Shown one piece after another: positions 26,001-38,809 of a DNA stretch of 64,000 bases. Made by a program: the position numbers and the translations under genes. This stretch comes from Hyaloperonospora brassicae (Eukaryota; Oomycota; Peronosporomycetes; Peronosporales; Peronosporaceae): assembly GCA_947650285.1 (NCBI GenBank), contig CANTFL010001422.1:32986-96985 (forward strand), in the 5' to 3' direction. The notes beneath the pieces were generated by a model, which worked only from the letters and a program-made list of their open reading frames with translations, was not told the DNA's origin and made no database searches. Within the stretch, counting starts at the first letter, position 1, and every line of letters starts with the position of its first letter.

Positions 26001-29000
26001 AAGGCATTTAGTGCATTGTTGTAGCGCCGAATCGTAAATTTTGAATAACTTGATGCGACAACGTAATGAACTAAACTTATGAGTGTCGTTTGGTAGATAA
26101 ATAACACATAGCGATATTTGTTCAAGACGTACGATACTTGATTTCACTATATTTTTCAATCTTACATTCCTTATCAAACTACTCTTCCGGCTACAATGTC
26201 ATTAGAAAAGCAATTATTTATCGCCATTTACTTAAAATTTTATCGGATTTTTTAATATCGATTGTTAAACATCAAATAGTCCTATTAATTCGTTTTATAT
26301 ATAAGCATACTAAAATATCTTCTGACAACTCAAGATGAAACTATTTTGTCAAGTTGCTCCTGATAAAATAACATAATATATGTGATAGCAAAATATTCTG
26401 CAATGTAGTTCTTCTAGACCACTCGGACCACAAACATTATTAATGTTTCTGGAAAATATTTGCAGTTACGGTCGATGGGACATCATATTATTCGTGAACA
26501 TCGTTATTTATAACTTTTATAGAAATTTAACTTGTTTACAAAATTTGTGCGAGGCAGACATCGAAGCGCACGTTTTTGTCAGCTTTTTTATGTGATGAAA
26601 AGTCCACATTGGTTAGGCTAAGCCCTTACAAGGTTGACGGATATATGATTTCTATTAGCAGATTTAGTTACTCCACCACCGCCAGCGGAAGCCCATAGTT
26701 GGCTTCAACAATTATTCTCATCTCTAAAAGCTGAAACAATAGAAGAAGATATTAATAATTAAAAAACGTCTGTCGTTGCTGGTGGGTGTTTAAAGAAAGA
26801 AGGAAATGGTCTTTAGCGGGTCATAAAAACGATTTCGAACAACTATCATTCTATATGCGACCGAGTGGATCTCTTAAGACATCATTTTTTAAAAATTTAT
26901 ATGCTCATATTCTTTACGATCCTCTGTAGTGTTAAAATTTGAAGCGGATAATCGAAAGAGGCAATTCTTTTTACCAAGTAAATTATGTCAATAGTGCTAG
27001 AGCGTCGTTGATAAGAAATTCACTTATGTAATAATTAATTACACAAGTTTAACCTATGGCTGCATCCTAATATCTGAGATTACAAGCCTGTTATTATAAC
27101 AGTTAAGATTATTATCCGTCCAGAATAATTTACTCCTCACTACGTCTACATCACATTTTTTGTATTGCGTTAGACATATTGTCCTTTGGTGCCATTTATT
27201 TTGTGCTTGTCACGGCAACAATTTTGTTATTTAAAAATATAGACAAGCATCATAACGATTCTCTCCTTTATATAAGTAAGTTTATTCCGATGAGCGTGCT
27301 AATACGCTTTTTAACATTATCTATCACTTACGTGTTCTCGTATTGTCTAAAAATACCGACGGCGTAAAGATGCAGCAAAATATACTTCCCTTTTCACTTA
27401 AACTTATAAAATGAGCTCACTGTCCTAATGTTCTCACTATTATTAGAAATTGGTCACCCCGAAGACTATATTTCTCAAAACATTACTGATAACCTATGAA
27501 ATTTTCATCATCGCCCGTTATATAAATTTGGCGGCTCGCTTGCTTTTTAAGCTATTATGTTCTCATGCATCATTGTTTCACTACAAAATTGGAGATAGTT
27601 TTTGGCGTGCGCAAATGTAAACTCGGCATCTTCCCCGTGTATATGAATAGATGATAGAGCAAAGGAATGAGTCCACAACATTCCTTATCTTATCAGCAAA
27701 GGCAAAGAATATTACCTGGGAGATCGAAAAAAATTATCATGTATTGGCACTCTGATCGGTATTTGTTACATATAATGTCTTCATCAGGCAATATTTGAAT
27801 TCGGAATTACAATTTCAATGTAACCATCAGTTTGCGCAGGCGTAGAATCCCTATCAAATGGGGCATCTAAGGAATGACCGTGAATCTTTTTTAAAAATAT
27901 ACTGCTACCTGCAGCAAATTTATAACTCATTACACTTACTAGGGCTTGATATAATCTAGATCAATAGCCTTAGGACGCGGGCTTGCCCGAATTCTCCTAG
28001 AAAAACAATTTTCATAGTTGCTCTTAAATCTCTTATCACGCTTTTGTGGAGGCCTTTATCCTCCAATCCTTCTACCGAAGAGTGTATATCTCTTTCTATA
28101 ATAAAAAATATCTAAAGATTTTGCATCACCAAGATTAGCAACTCATAGGTTTGCTTTTCGATGGCTGTATGTTAGCCACAAGTGAGACTCGTCGTGCTGC
28201 TCGAAGAAACCGCAAGCGTTGGTCGTCATCTGGACGCGAGGCTCGAAGCTGTTACATGGGTGTCAATAGTCTTAACACCGATCTATATAACTCGCTGTCC
28301 CTTCATCTTGTCGAAGATTTTAATATCACGATGTACGAGAAAGCGTTTGCCATATCAAATATAACCCCCAATATGTGATGAATGAAGCAAATCATTTTAA
28401 TTCAATTGACGGATCAACTTAACGTCAGTGCGATGGATCGTACAATCTCGAATTGTGCGATAGTTTGGATCACAAGAAGCACAGGCGTAAGGCAAAGACC
28501 AAATTTATAATGAAATAATGTCATAATTTGTGCAGCAGAACGTTTTAAGTTTATATAATAATAGTTGCTGACCAAACGGGATATTTGTTCTCCCGTTAGT
28601 ATACTATGATCGGCTCGTTAGAAGGAAAATCTGTTGAAAGAGTAATTATCATGCATAAGCAATGAGGATGAACGCTTGGAGCGCGAACGCAACGTTTTAG
28701 TGAATATGTCAACGTGGATTTTATCTTTTCATCAAAAAAGGATACGTTATGAAAGATTGATTCGAGATTTCGCGCGTAAAACACAGGATGCTTACACGAC
28801 CTGCGGGGGTAGCTCAGTCGTGTATAGGTTGCCTTTTCTCCTCATTTCACTCAATAGACCAAAGACTAGGTGCAGTAATTAGAATACCCACTCATAATAT
28901 ACGCATCATTAAGTATATATAGCGATGACAAATCGAATTAATTCCCATAAATACATGTAAGCGCTTTTTATATAATTCATCTTGAATTAACGTTCCGATT

Positions 29001-30716
29001 TAGTCCGCTCACTGTGTAAGCTTGTTCGAATAAGATAAATGCTTTTCTTCATCGGTAATGTACGGCTGATTCGACTTAACATATTTTAGGCCCGCCTATT
29101 TCTCATTGCAGAGAGACTTCTGTTCATTTTAGAATACTGCGAGTTTATCCTCTTCATCGCTTTAATATTTATTTGTATTGCAGAATAGACCATACTTGCC
29201 TATATAATCGGATCCAGGTGTATTGTCAATATCTGTGAATTCGTCTGACTCACCGAACTAGGTTGCGTCGGCGTCGGCGTCTTTTGCATCGATCATCACG
29301 AGAAGGTGGAATGAGAAAGACTTCACATCGGTATTAGAAAAGCACACCCTCATCACAATGGGTTAAGCTGCAAAAACGTGGGTATATGTAGATAACGAAA
29401 GCGCGACATAGTTACTCTTAATACAATGACATATATTTTTGTCCGCCCTAGCGTTAAATATTCGTCATAGTGACAGAAATAGCAAAGTATGCGACTAATT
29501 CTTGTATTAGGTCGGTGGGAATCCGAAAAAAAGGGCCACGACAGGGACTAGGCGCCATCAATATATGGTAATGATCAGTCATTTGTATAATTCTACGCTG
29601 GGATAAGATGCTATTGATAAAGAGTCCAAATAGTTATCTCGATTATATTCCTCGCTGAGATTGAGATATATCAAAATTTATACATAGGATTGATAAGAAA
29701 AAATTAAGACAAACATGAAATTGGTGAAGTAGCACTTGATACACGAAGGACTATAAAAATATATATTATAGGTACCGTACATTGACCCGAATGATCCGAC
29801 ACCATTCTGAGTCAATCTACCATGGTGGTTCTCGGACTATATGCGTTGTCTGGGAGAACAGAATACCATCTGACATGCCATCCACTAGCTTGAGATCGGT
29901 CAAGAGTACATAAAGTTGTATTGACTATTAACTTTGTTACTAAGATGTTGGAGATCAGGATGTGACTTCGCAAAAGGCTATGCCAAATTTGTCGAGGGTT
30001 AAAAGCGATCAGTAAGGGTAGAGAAGAGTATGTGATACAATCTCAAACTTTTAGGACCAAAATGTCCGATGGTTGGTGTCCAAATCTATTCTGCAGACCT
30101 GATATTTTCATGCCTAAGCTTTATATTACGGTACATGTCTAATATTTGGATATAAGCAAATAACTTGATCGATATTCGCATTAATAAAGATATGGGCATA
30201 TACTCATTTTAGAGTTTGTAGTTACGGGTATCAACGTAATTTGAGCTAAAATGGATGGGATTTTGACACGTTTTTGAAGGGAAAATTAAGCATAAGGGAA
30301 ACGTCGAATCAAAATTTGAGGGGGGGGGGGGGTAAAAAGATGAATAATGCTGGTATTTTATCATAATCAAATTAGTTATTGACTTATTTAGATATATATT
30401 ACTTTTTTTATTTCGACAATCGTTCTCTTCTTTCTGGAAAGCTTTTCTTTACATCGCGACGATGTCAGGCAAACACATTCCGCGGCACGACAAACCTACA
30501 TTAAATACTTTTTTGGCGTTCTCGCGAAGTCCGATCCAGGTGTATTTGGCCCAAATTTTGCACAGTACTCACATGACTCTACTTTGATCGGACGTAGCAT
30601 TAAAGTAAAAGACTCGATTTCAAGCTCGCGGGGCAAATTTGGTCGTCAAAAAGTTAGAATAAAATTGTTTTTGAGCTGGACAATGCAAGCTTATAAGTAA
30701 CATGTATCAGATCATA
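23001..30716. other. AT-rich region without recognisable genes
   Basis: The longest gene-free stretch. Points of note: a 37-codon protein-like run at about 26,660-26,770 (PPPPAEAHSWLQQLF) after a splice-acceptor-like TTAG, of unknown origin; frames at 28,151-28,378 and 28,676-28,882 with no motif; a GCGTCGGCGTCGGCGTC trinucleotide run near 29,265; and a G homopolymer of about 14 near 30,318. No RNA gene is supported. Confidence 0.4.
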
Positions 30717-30842
30717 TTCGTACGGCTTCTAAAGATGGCGATCGAGATTTTATATAACTAAAAATTTGATCATTATATAACAATATTAATTAAGCTTTTA
30801 GCTATATAAAATCTCGATCGCCATCTGTAGAAGCCGTACGAA
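30717..30842. repeat. 126-bp near-perfect hairpin
   Basis: Arms 30,717-30,763 and 30,796-30,842 (47 bp each) are reverse complements with two mismatches. They are separated by about 32 bp of AT-rich loop. It lies about 280 bp outside the near-identical tract of the right gypsy copy. It could be a small fold-back element, the product of an inverted template switch, or a source of hairpin RNA. No TIR-flanking duplication was recognised. Confidence 0.95.
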
Positions 30843-31079
30843 GATGTCGAGGCTTCTTAACCAACAGTACACAGCGTAAGCGCAACTTAATGCATCAAGG
30901 ACAGAATTAAAGTCCCGCATCAATGGATTGACAAATCCGATAAAGTAGAAATATGGAAAGACATGAACAATGGTGTGAGGGGAACCATACTGTAGTATTC
31001 GTTCTTAAAAACAATATAGAAGCGTAATTTACTATCGAACCGACTTATTACTTGCAAACTTGATCATTAAACTCATGTG

Positions 31080-34000
31080 GCTAATCACTCGTATTCAAGT
31101 GAACACTTCCATAAACTAGTTCTTTCGAGGACACGGTTAACACGTTCTATGTGGCCATCTAATTACGTATGATAAGAAGTAGACATCTTTAGCTGCGTTT
31201 CAGAAGAGAAATCAACATCTATTGCCAGAACAACGCTGTCGACAGAAGGTAGATACCTGATGCGATCTTATAGACAATCATGGAGCTAAAATATCGTGTC
31301 TAAAACCACAAGAACAGCCCATGGCTGAGACAGAGTCGGGTAGAGCAGCAAAATAGACCATCTTGACGATCGAATCAACGACCAGAAGACTAGATGTAAG
31401 TTTGCGCTCATTTTTAGTGACCCCAAAGACGATGTCAATTATAACGAGCTCCCAGTCCTCTGCCGGTACAGGGAGATAATGCAGTGGTGTAGGTGATGAA
31501 GGAATGGACTTCATCCGTTGAATAACCTCGCAATCATAACTACAAACGGATACTGGCGTAGTCAGCCAACCTTGATACTCACCATAAGACAAACAAATGG
31601 TATTTCTCTACCAATATGCCCACATGTCGGTGCTTCGTGACACTCATACAGGATCTGCACGTCTTTGAGATCATTTGGCGAGCAGAAGCTGCAAGACAGT
31701 AGCTCAACAGTAGTTTTGTCATCACAGTTGAATAGCACAGAAGGCTTTAAAAGACTTTGTGATCAATCAGCGGCGAATATATTCATTTGCTCTGGATTGT
31801 ATTACACGGAGGATATATCCCCCTCAAAGAATGACAGATAACTTCCATTCGTTGCGACAGGTTTGGACATCCAAGGTCGTTCGTAATGACACATGGCCCT
31901 TGTAGACGATGAACTGCATATGTCCTAAGAGATATACGCAAACCTTTACCAGTGCACACTTCATGACAAGGGTTTAATTTATATACAAGAAGCCAGTAGG
32001 CTTATATGGATGCATCTGATGCGACTGGTACCACACAACGCACTCCGCACCGCTTGTGTCATACTGAATCGACGCGCAGACGATTTCACGACTGCTGGCG
32101 TCATAAAACACGTAAAATAGTATGTATTGACACGCGATCGACAACATAGGCACTTGTATAAAGCTCCGGTTGAGTCCATCTAAAGATTGCTGAGACTCAT
32201 CTCTCCACTATCACTCCTCTTTTTCTTCGATAAGCAAGAAATATGGACGTTCATCTCTTCGTTGCTGCTCAAGTACTTGTGGTAAGTATTCCGCCAGCCC
32301 AAATAGCTTTCGAGTCCCTTAATATTTTCGTGACACGGGCCATTCGGTGGTCGCCTCGATATTTATCTGACTAGAGCGTACGCCTTTTATGCCGACGTTG
32401 CACCCAACAAGTAGTAAATTAGTCGCCGCAAATATACACTTTGTAAGATTTTCATGCACCTTATACCCGCGTATAATCGCAACAAACTTTCGTACATGGA
32501 TTCGGTAGACTTCCACGTCTATTTTTTTATCTATTTCCGGCTATGGACGAACCCATCGTCGAAGCAAATCAATGTAAATTATCGCACCGATTTAGACATA
32601 TCAGATACGTATCTGTTTGGTTTTAGAGGCACTAGTTAGCCCTTGTTGAATGACCAGCCACTCTCATATATATCCACCAAAAGCGCTAACTGCCGTAAAC
32701 GGGATACCCCTTCGAGGATTGGAATCTGATAGAGCTCATCTATTAATTTCACAGACGAAAAGATGGTAATCTTAGACGTGCCATCAATAATTACGTCTTT
32801 ATTCAGCGTCCCTGTCTGATCCGGTACCGTGGCGGCATTCAAATTGTCGAATGCGTGCAATATCCACCATTTTCATCTTTCGTTTTGCACACAGAACGTC
32901 GGAGAACCATGTTGAGAAGTCGATTCTCTCACATGAACCGCTGCTAAGCGATCGTCAAGTAGCTTATAGATCAATAGAGCTTGTCCATGAGTCAGTCAGC
33001 GGCTACTACTTCATGAAACGATACTTCGAGACCGGTTCGAGATCGAGCTCGTGTCGAGTACCTTTATCCCTAGGCAACCTGTATGATTCTGATTCAAGGA
33101 ATACATCCTTTAATATGGTCTCATGTTTGCGCGAAGTATTTGCCTATAGTGACTCTCAGGGTTGAAACGTGTATTTCTCAACCCGGGCGTTATCATCGGG
33201 GACACTTTATTCCAATGATGAGCTGCTACGAACCCGTCTGTTCTCAGGAAATACTGCAACCGCCCGTAGAACGACCACCGACTCGTCCTCTGCAGCGAGT
33301 ACACGGATCTTTCTGACTTTTCCACCACGCAGATCATGCCAGAACTGTTTAGTATATAAAGTCGGCCATTCAAGCTAAATCCAAAGGAAAGTTTGGAGTG
33401 ACTATTAGATTAAGTGTGCAACTGCCTACGCTTGATCCGTCACTTACCAATACATTAAATGTCTCGATGTATTCCTGAAGCTTATTTCCTCAGGTTTGTA
33501 AGGACTTCTACCTCAGGGTGCTGAGGTCGTATTCTCCCGCTATATGTACATTTATGATGGTGACCCTGAAGCCCGTGGGGACATTTTCCATCAACGTCAT
33601 TCACCTGAATAATTTCTGTCGTAACAGATGGTAATTTCAACTGTCGACTGTTTTTCGATCGAAAAATTCATCTGAACAAATGGGGCACCGTACTAATTAG
33701 TCCGTTGCCCCCGTTGATCAATCAGATTTGACTGTCTTATATAATTGTTTTCAGACAAGCACCCATGTCACGGTCTACTTGCCTTCTCCGATCAGCGGGA
33801 CTTCGGCGTGCCTGTGCATCCGTATAGCCGCCGAAACCTTACTACACAGTGTAGCGATTTATTACACTTTCGTATTGTTCAGTCGCACTAATACATATAC
33901 TACAATCGAGACCATCACACTCACTCATAGTATAACCGTATGCTCGTGGACGGTTCAAGACGTTCATCGGATTGCCATATGACAAACAAGTGGAAGGCAT

Positions 34001-34490
34001 CATTACGGAGGATGCTTCCAGCTGACCATTGGATTGTACTTTCTGAGCTAAGACAATCCCAAAATTAAGTCAAATTATTCATCGATATCTAGTCCGATGA
34101 AATATCCATAATGTTCTTCTTCTAATGTATATCAGATCATTACTACGAATTTGTTCGGTGTATTTGATGCGCCTATAGCAAGGTGCACCGCAATTCTCTT
34201 TAGAGGGATGTCGTGCTCAACGAACTTGAGTCTACGATTTTCTAGTCCCAGGCGACGAATGAGTCGTTCGATGACCCATTGCCTACTCGACCACGAGGTA
34301 AAATTTTCTTTGTCACTTACAAATTCAAGGTGATAAGAGCTACCTTATCACCAGGTGCAAATGCACAGAATGACTGTGTGACTGGAACAAATTACGTCAA
34401 GAGATTTGCATATACTCTTGATACTGCTATAACAGTATGACGCTCCGCTCCTACTGATTTCAACGTTATTTACGATCTACAACGCTGGCG
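31080..34490 (-). pseudogene. gypsy pol remnant (right copy)
   Basis: Same protease to integrase order as the left copy with the same stops. The integrase core frame is 31,278-31,592; the RT core frame is 32,636-32,860, which differs from the left copy at its end because of a one-base difference in a G run. Outside 31,120-34,492 it remains alignable to the intact gypsy but no longer to the left copy at high identity. Confidence 0.75.
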
Positions 34491-34492
34491 CG
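31120..34492 (-). repeat. near-identical tract, right arm
   Basis: Reverse complement of 17,535-20,902. The spacer between the arms is about 10.2 kb. Near-identity collapses within tens of bases at both ends even though gypsy homology continues outward on both sides. Confidence 0.95.
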
Positions 34493-35829
34493 TTGTAGAC
34501 ACATTATCATATCTCATATCCTCTTTCTAGTTCGGTAGGCGGTAGTTCAATTCGCCTTTTATGACAAGGCACTGATAGTGGACAACATTACTCTTATGCG
34601 TAGTATTATGCACTCTAGCAGCAATACCAAGTTTTCAAACGAAGTCAAATTGGGAAGAGAGACTCCCTTTTGGTTGATATATCAAATATTTATCGTTCCT
34701 CTTTCCTTATGCTCTTTCGTCAAGGTGGAGATAATAACTCATACTAGTATGAGACTAAAGTGCGAGACAGTAAACCTACTTCGCAGATGCGGTAGTATGT
34801 TCTGTCTTTCAACTTAAGACAGGATTTGTAATTATCAAGAAAACTTAACTAAAAACCTGTATGAAAATCATGGTCATATATTTATACGGACGGAGTAGAC
34901 CGTAAGAAAACTTGAACATTAGCGAAATTGCTGAGCGTAAGCGTGCAGTTCGCGCTTACCATATTTCGATTAAATTACTCGAATTTTTCCATTAAAGATT
35001 GACTCATACAACGTCTTAGCCGCCTGGAATGCAATTAAAAACTCTTATGACTTTTTCACATGTGAGTCGTAACACTTTAGGTTATAGTTTTGACGTATCA
35101 GACCCAATTTGGTAAATTTTACTTGCGTAAACTCACCTTCGTTACGTATAGCACCCATATATATTATTATCGCAATTCGAATTCTAATGGGGAGTCTTCC
35201 TGGACTCCTTTGTCCTCGAAGATGCCCATTAACGCCATTAAAGTTATGCATATAGGCTTCAACTCATAATTTTTAGATTCGGCTTACAGTTATCTAAGCA
35301 GATGTTTTTTGCTAAAATTCTGCTAATGAAACTATGTTCCTTTATTTGCGACGCAACGAGCTACCTATTTTTTCAAACTTAGATCTCACGTTTTCGTTTG
35401 TAATAAAGATATCGTGATGCTATGAATATTTATCTATTGCAAATAGCATGACCGAGACAGCATCCTCGTCCGCCTTGAAAATCAATTGGTTGACCCCAAT
35501 TTACGCTTTTGAAGTCTAAGAAGTGTAGCTCTTGTGCGTGGCGTGTAATCTGTCACCATCGTCGTTTCAAATGTTCATGTTAGGTTAGAAGAATGTTCTT
35601 GTTAGGAAAATGTCAGAGTATTACCAGGTATTGCGGGGCACTGGCTGTCACATACTAAAAATGGTGGGATGCAACCTCTTACTAACAGCATTCATTGTCA
35701 CTGATTTATTTCACCTTACTTACAGGGTTTATAAAAAGGAAACAATAATAAGATTATAGAGCAACGTAGCCGTGATATTGGAATTGTTCAAAATATAGTA
35801 CAGTTTGATATTCCTAAATGATGTAACAG

Positions 35830-35990
35830 TCCAAAATTATATATACTATATCAAATCATGAATGGGTACGCAAACTCACCACCCATTGCGCGCGTCAAGC
35901 AGCATAACTGGATTACTGTCATTTAATATATTATTATATTAGCAAACCTGGAAGGATTCACAAAAATATAACAGTAACTAATTTAAATTC
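35830..35990 (-). repeat. decayed gypsy 5' LTR of right copy
   Basis: The minus strand contains TTGACGCGCGCAATGGGTGG followed by TGAGT, the conserved LTR core, then AT-rich sequence. It sits where the 5' LTR of the right gypsy copy is expected. Confidence 0.65.
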
Positions 35991-36769
35991 TGAGAGACAC
36001 ATTAAACATGATATTTCTTAATTTCTTTTTCAATATTTTATCATATCAAGAAAAATTTGCCCTGTTTTGGCTAATACATCTATGGCTAGAGTGTTTCCGT
36101 CGCCGAGGACTTTTCTGGGCGTTACTAGGCTTTGGCGAATTTCGTATGTCGCTTGAAAATTATTGGAGTTCTCTTCGCCGATTATATAATTATATAGAAT
36201 TAATACTTCCATATTTTGTCACGCTAGTATGGTATAGTCGGTTGAAATACGAATTAGGCCGCAAGAACGTACCGTTGATTCAATTGATGCTAGTAGTTGA
36301 TTAGAAGCCAAATTGTGTGTGACTAGGAAAAATTCAGATTGCACCGAAACGAATACGAGTCTCTGCGACAAAATTGTTGTGTAATTTGCAGAACTTAAGA
36401 CAGTGCGGGATGTGTAGATTATGTAATTAAAACATATTTGATCACATGAATAGAGATCAGAGGTATATATATAGACCAAGGATTGTTCTTCGAATTGCTT
36501 CTATATTTAGTTCTTCCCAATGGTGTGTCAGAGCGACCTATTGTACCTGTAATATGATAACGCAAGAGGTCAAATGAGACGGACTCACAGGTAGATTCTA
36601 CGTCCAGCAATAAATTTGAGACGAATGAGAATACTTGTGGTACAAGTGGATGATTTATAAAAAGTCCTAAAAATAGATTTCAGATGGTTTTTTAACCAAG
36701 ATACGACATCGCAATTAAGTACTGAAGAAATATTGCGATAGTGTGTTAAAATTAGGCTCTCACAACTGT
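35991..36769. other. AT-rich sequence, no gene seen
   Basis: A 98-codon plus frame (36,008-36,304) is rich in L/F/W/Y and has no recognisable motif. Antisense frames overlap it. I treat it as chance. Confidence 0.35.
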
Positions 36770-37150
36770 GGGGTGGGACTTTAAATCACTCAATATGCCG
36801 GACTGCTGATTGACGGAGGTGGTAATTTAACGCCGCGTATGGGCCTTGTGTCACCTTGTGTACCCATCTACTGGCAAGTTTTACCTCTTGAGGAAATACA
36901 TCTTATTCTGGTTGGGGTTAGACCTGGAGAACCCGAATGGATATACATCTTATTCTGGTTAGAGTTAGACCTGGAGAACCCGAATGGATATACATCTTAT
37001 TCTGGTTAGAGTTAGACCTGGAGGACCCGAATGGATATGCTTCACTTGGTGATCTAGTATATGGCCGCTCGAACGACTCGGTCGACTGTGGACTTATAAC
37101 CAAATCCTTCAGGAAGGTTGTGGCTCCTGGCTTTTTCTCATTGCTCCAGG
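36770..37150 (+). repeat. dispersed repeat R1, copy 2
   Basis: The most diverged copy: GGACTGCTGATTGACGGAGG at about 36,800 and TCACCTTGTGTACCCAT at about 36,851 align with copies 1 and 3. It has been expanded internally by a 47-bp tandem repeat. Confidence 0.45.
36894..37034 (+). repeat. 47-bp tandem repeat, three copies
   Basis: Units 36,894-36,940, 36,941-36,987 and 36,988-37,034, nearly identical (few substitutions), each containing TTATTCTGGTT and GTTAGACCTGGAG. Because 47 is not a multiple of three, successive units are read in different frames. Confidence 0.95.
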
Positions 37151-38379
37151 TGTCAATATTCTGGCTTTTGCTAATCTCCCTGACAACGGATTTTAAAAGC
37201 TGATTTCAAATGCAAATCTATTAAAGGGGTTGATACTTCGACGAACCCACAGGCCAAATACTCCCTAGAGTTTTATTGAACTTAGTTTAGCCATACAACT
37301 GTCTTTAACGAGGGGGTCAAAGTACATCCTTTCTTGGTACAGGCAGGAAGATTATTTAGTTCCTGTAGCACGCAGATTCGTCAAAAAGTCGCAAATGGAG
37401 TAGTAGATAAGGTCGTCTTATTTGTTAACTAGTTTACTTTATCACTGCCTAATCGTAGAATCCTGATTGGACTGGTCAAGCGTACGTTGACCTGGGGGAA
37501 TCCCATAGTCCGCCTTAATAGAAACGGAATCCACCTTTAATGACCCGATCCCCACATAGCGAGACCCGATGACCACCATGAAGGACCAGAATCTGCCTAA
37601 AGAGAGAAGTTCACCGTAAGAGTTCATGAATGTTTTTTTACAAATCCATATAACTGGCACCATTGTAACGATACTTCCGTTATTTGGTCCCGTTGGTTAT
37701 TTGTCTTTACAGACCCTTTCCGTATCGGGCCTTCTTTCTCCCCGGAACCGTGCCCTCAAGTGCAAAACCCTCTCTCATCTCTATCCAGCCTCCCGGTTTC
37801 TCATTCTCTAAAAAGCACTATAACAAAGAGCAACTAGTACATTTCGAAAAAATCAAATGAATCATTGGTGGGGCCCCATGAAAGGTATAATGTTTTTGTT
37901 CTACGAATTTTAAAATAGCAAGAATGTGTGTGCGTACGTAAAGAATTATTTATAAGAAGATCTATAGGCAAGGCGTGAAACTTAATGTACATATTACCTT
38001 ATGTAGAGATATTTAAACCATTTTAAGTCAGATATCGGTAATTCTATTAAAAGATAAACCCATAGAAAGACAGCTTAAGATGAACAAATATAAGATTAAT
38101 GACGCAGCAAATTCACTTACATAATCTACAGACTGGATAAGGAATAGCGTTTTTGGACTGCAAGGGGGATATCATTCACGCCAGGCGCGCATTATCAGCT
38201 CGTACAAGGTTAAATTTTTTTAAACAAAATGTAATTAATCATCGTTTTTCAATTGTGATCGCAGTTGAATGGCAATCGTTATAAGATATGGAAGCTGATG
38301 TAATACGTTTGGCAGCTGTGATGAAGAGACAAATGGAGGTCATTTTCTGGCGCCGATAAACGCTTTGACTGCATAGAGC
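37151..38379. other. unassigned sequence
   Basis: Short open frames at 37,442-37,663 (minus) and 37,626-37,811 (plus), with no known motif. The region may be an eroded 5' part of the gag-like element that follows. Confidence 0.35.
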
Positions 38380-38808
38380 ATGCGCTACCACTTATGTATC
38401 TCAAGCGGTTCAATCGAGCACCGAAGAGTGGACTGTCCGGGATTTAAGTTTAACAAAAAACCGCAAGATAACAATTCGCGATTATATTGTGTTCATCGTG
38501 GCAAAGCCGGTCAAGTCACAGCGGTCGTTACCGACACTAAAGAACGAACGGATCATGATGTTTATATGGATTTTAATGATGAAGTACATGTGATCTAAAT
38601 GCCTGGATCTGCTTTAGAGGATTGGCATCAAGTACAACCAGATTTTACGCCTTCAAAATTAAACGGGTTAGTTAAAACGGGTGTCAATGATAGCGTGGAA
38701 CGTTTACGTTCTAATATAATTTCTTACGAAGTTATGCCAGGGAAACCAAACGGTTCATCCATTCAACATGCGAGTTGTGGTGGAACAGAGATCATAAGAT
38801 ACTTGTGA
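38380..38808 (+). pseudogene. gag-like fragment with defective zinc knuckle
   Basis: One frame is open for 142 codons except a single TAA at 38,596-38,598. Near the start is C-x2-S-x4-H-x4-C (CISSGSIEHRRVDC), a retroelement CCHC knuckle with the second cysteine replaced by serine. After it come a basic linker, an acidic stretch (DVYMDFNDE) and a protein-like segment (MPGSALEDWHQVQPDFT). This layout fits the C-terminus of a retrotransposon Gag or the Gag-Pol junction. The family is unknown; the R1 repeat follows directly, so the two probably belong to the same element. Confidence 0.5.
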
Positions 38809-38809
38809 T

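Larger units (their letters stand above)
31000..35990 (-). mobile_element. decayed Ty3/gypsy copy, right (minus)
   Basis: Inverted counterpart of the left copy. On the minus strand: a 5' LTR remnant (core near 35,880-35,910), decayed gag with zinc-knuckle-proximal sequence around 34,580-34,650 (ACTACGCATAAGAGTAATGT matches the intact gag), then pol down to about 31.0 kb. The LTR core to zinc-knuckle distance (about 1.28 kb) equals that of the intact element, supporting one continuous copy. No 3' LTR was recognised. Confidence 0.8.

Noticed and set aside
28803..28840. tRNA-like start GGGGGTAGCTCAGTCG
   Set aside because: A box A-like motif is present, but there is no T-arm (box B) or acceptor complement downstream.
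30316..30333. G homopolymer as a gypsy polypurine tract
   Set aside because: No LTR-like sequence follows on either strand, and it is not at the expected distance from the right gypsy copy.
36008..36304. 98-codon aromatic-rich frame as a membrane protein gene
   Set aside because: Composition expected from AT-rich DNA, overlapping antisense frames, no start context or neighbours in support.
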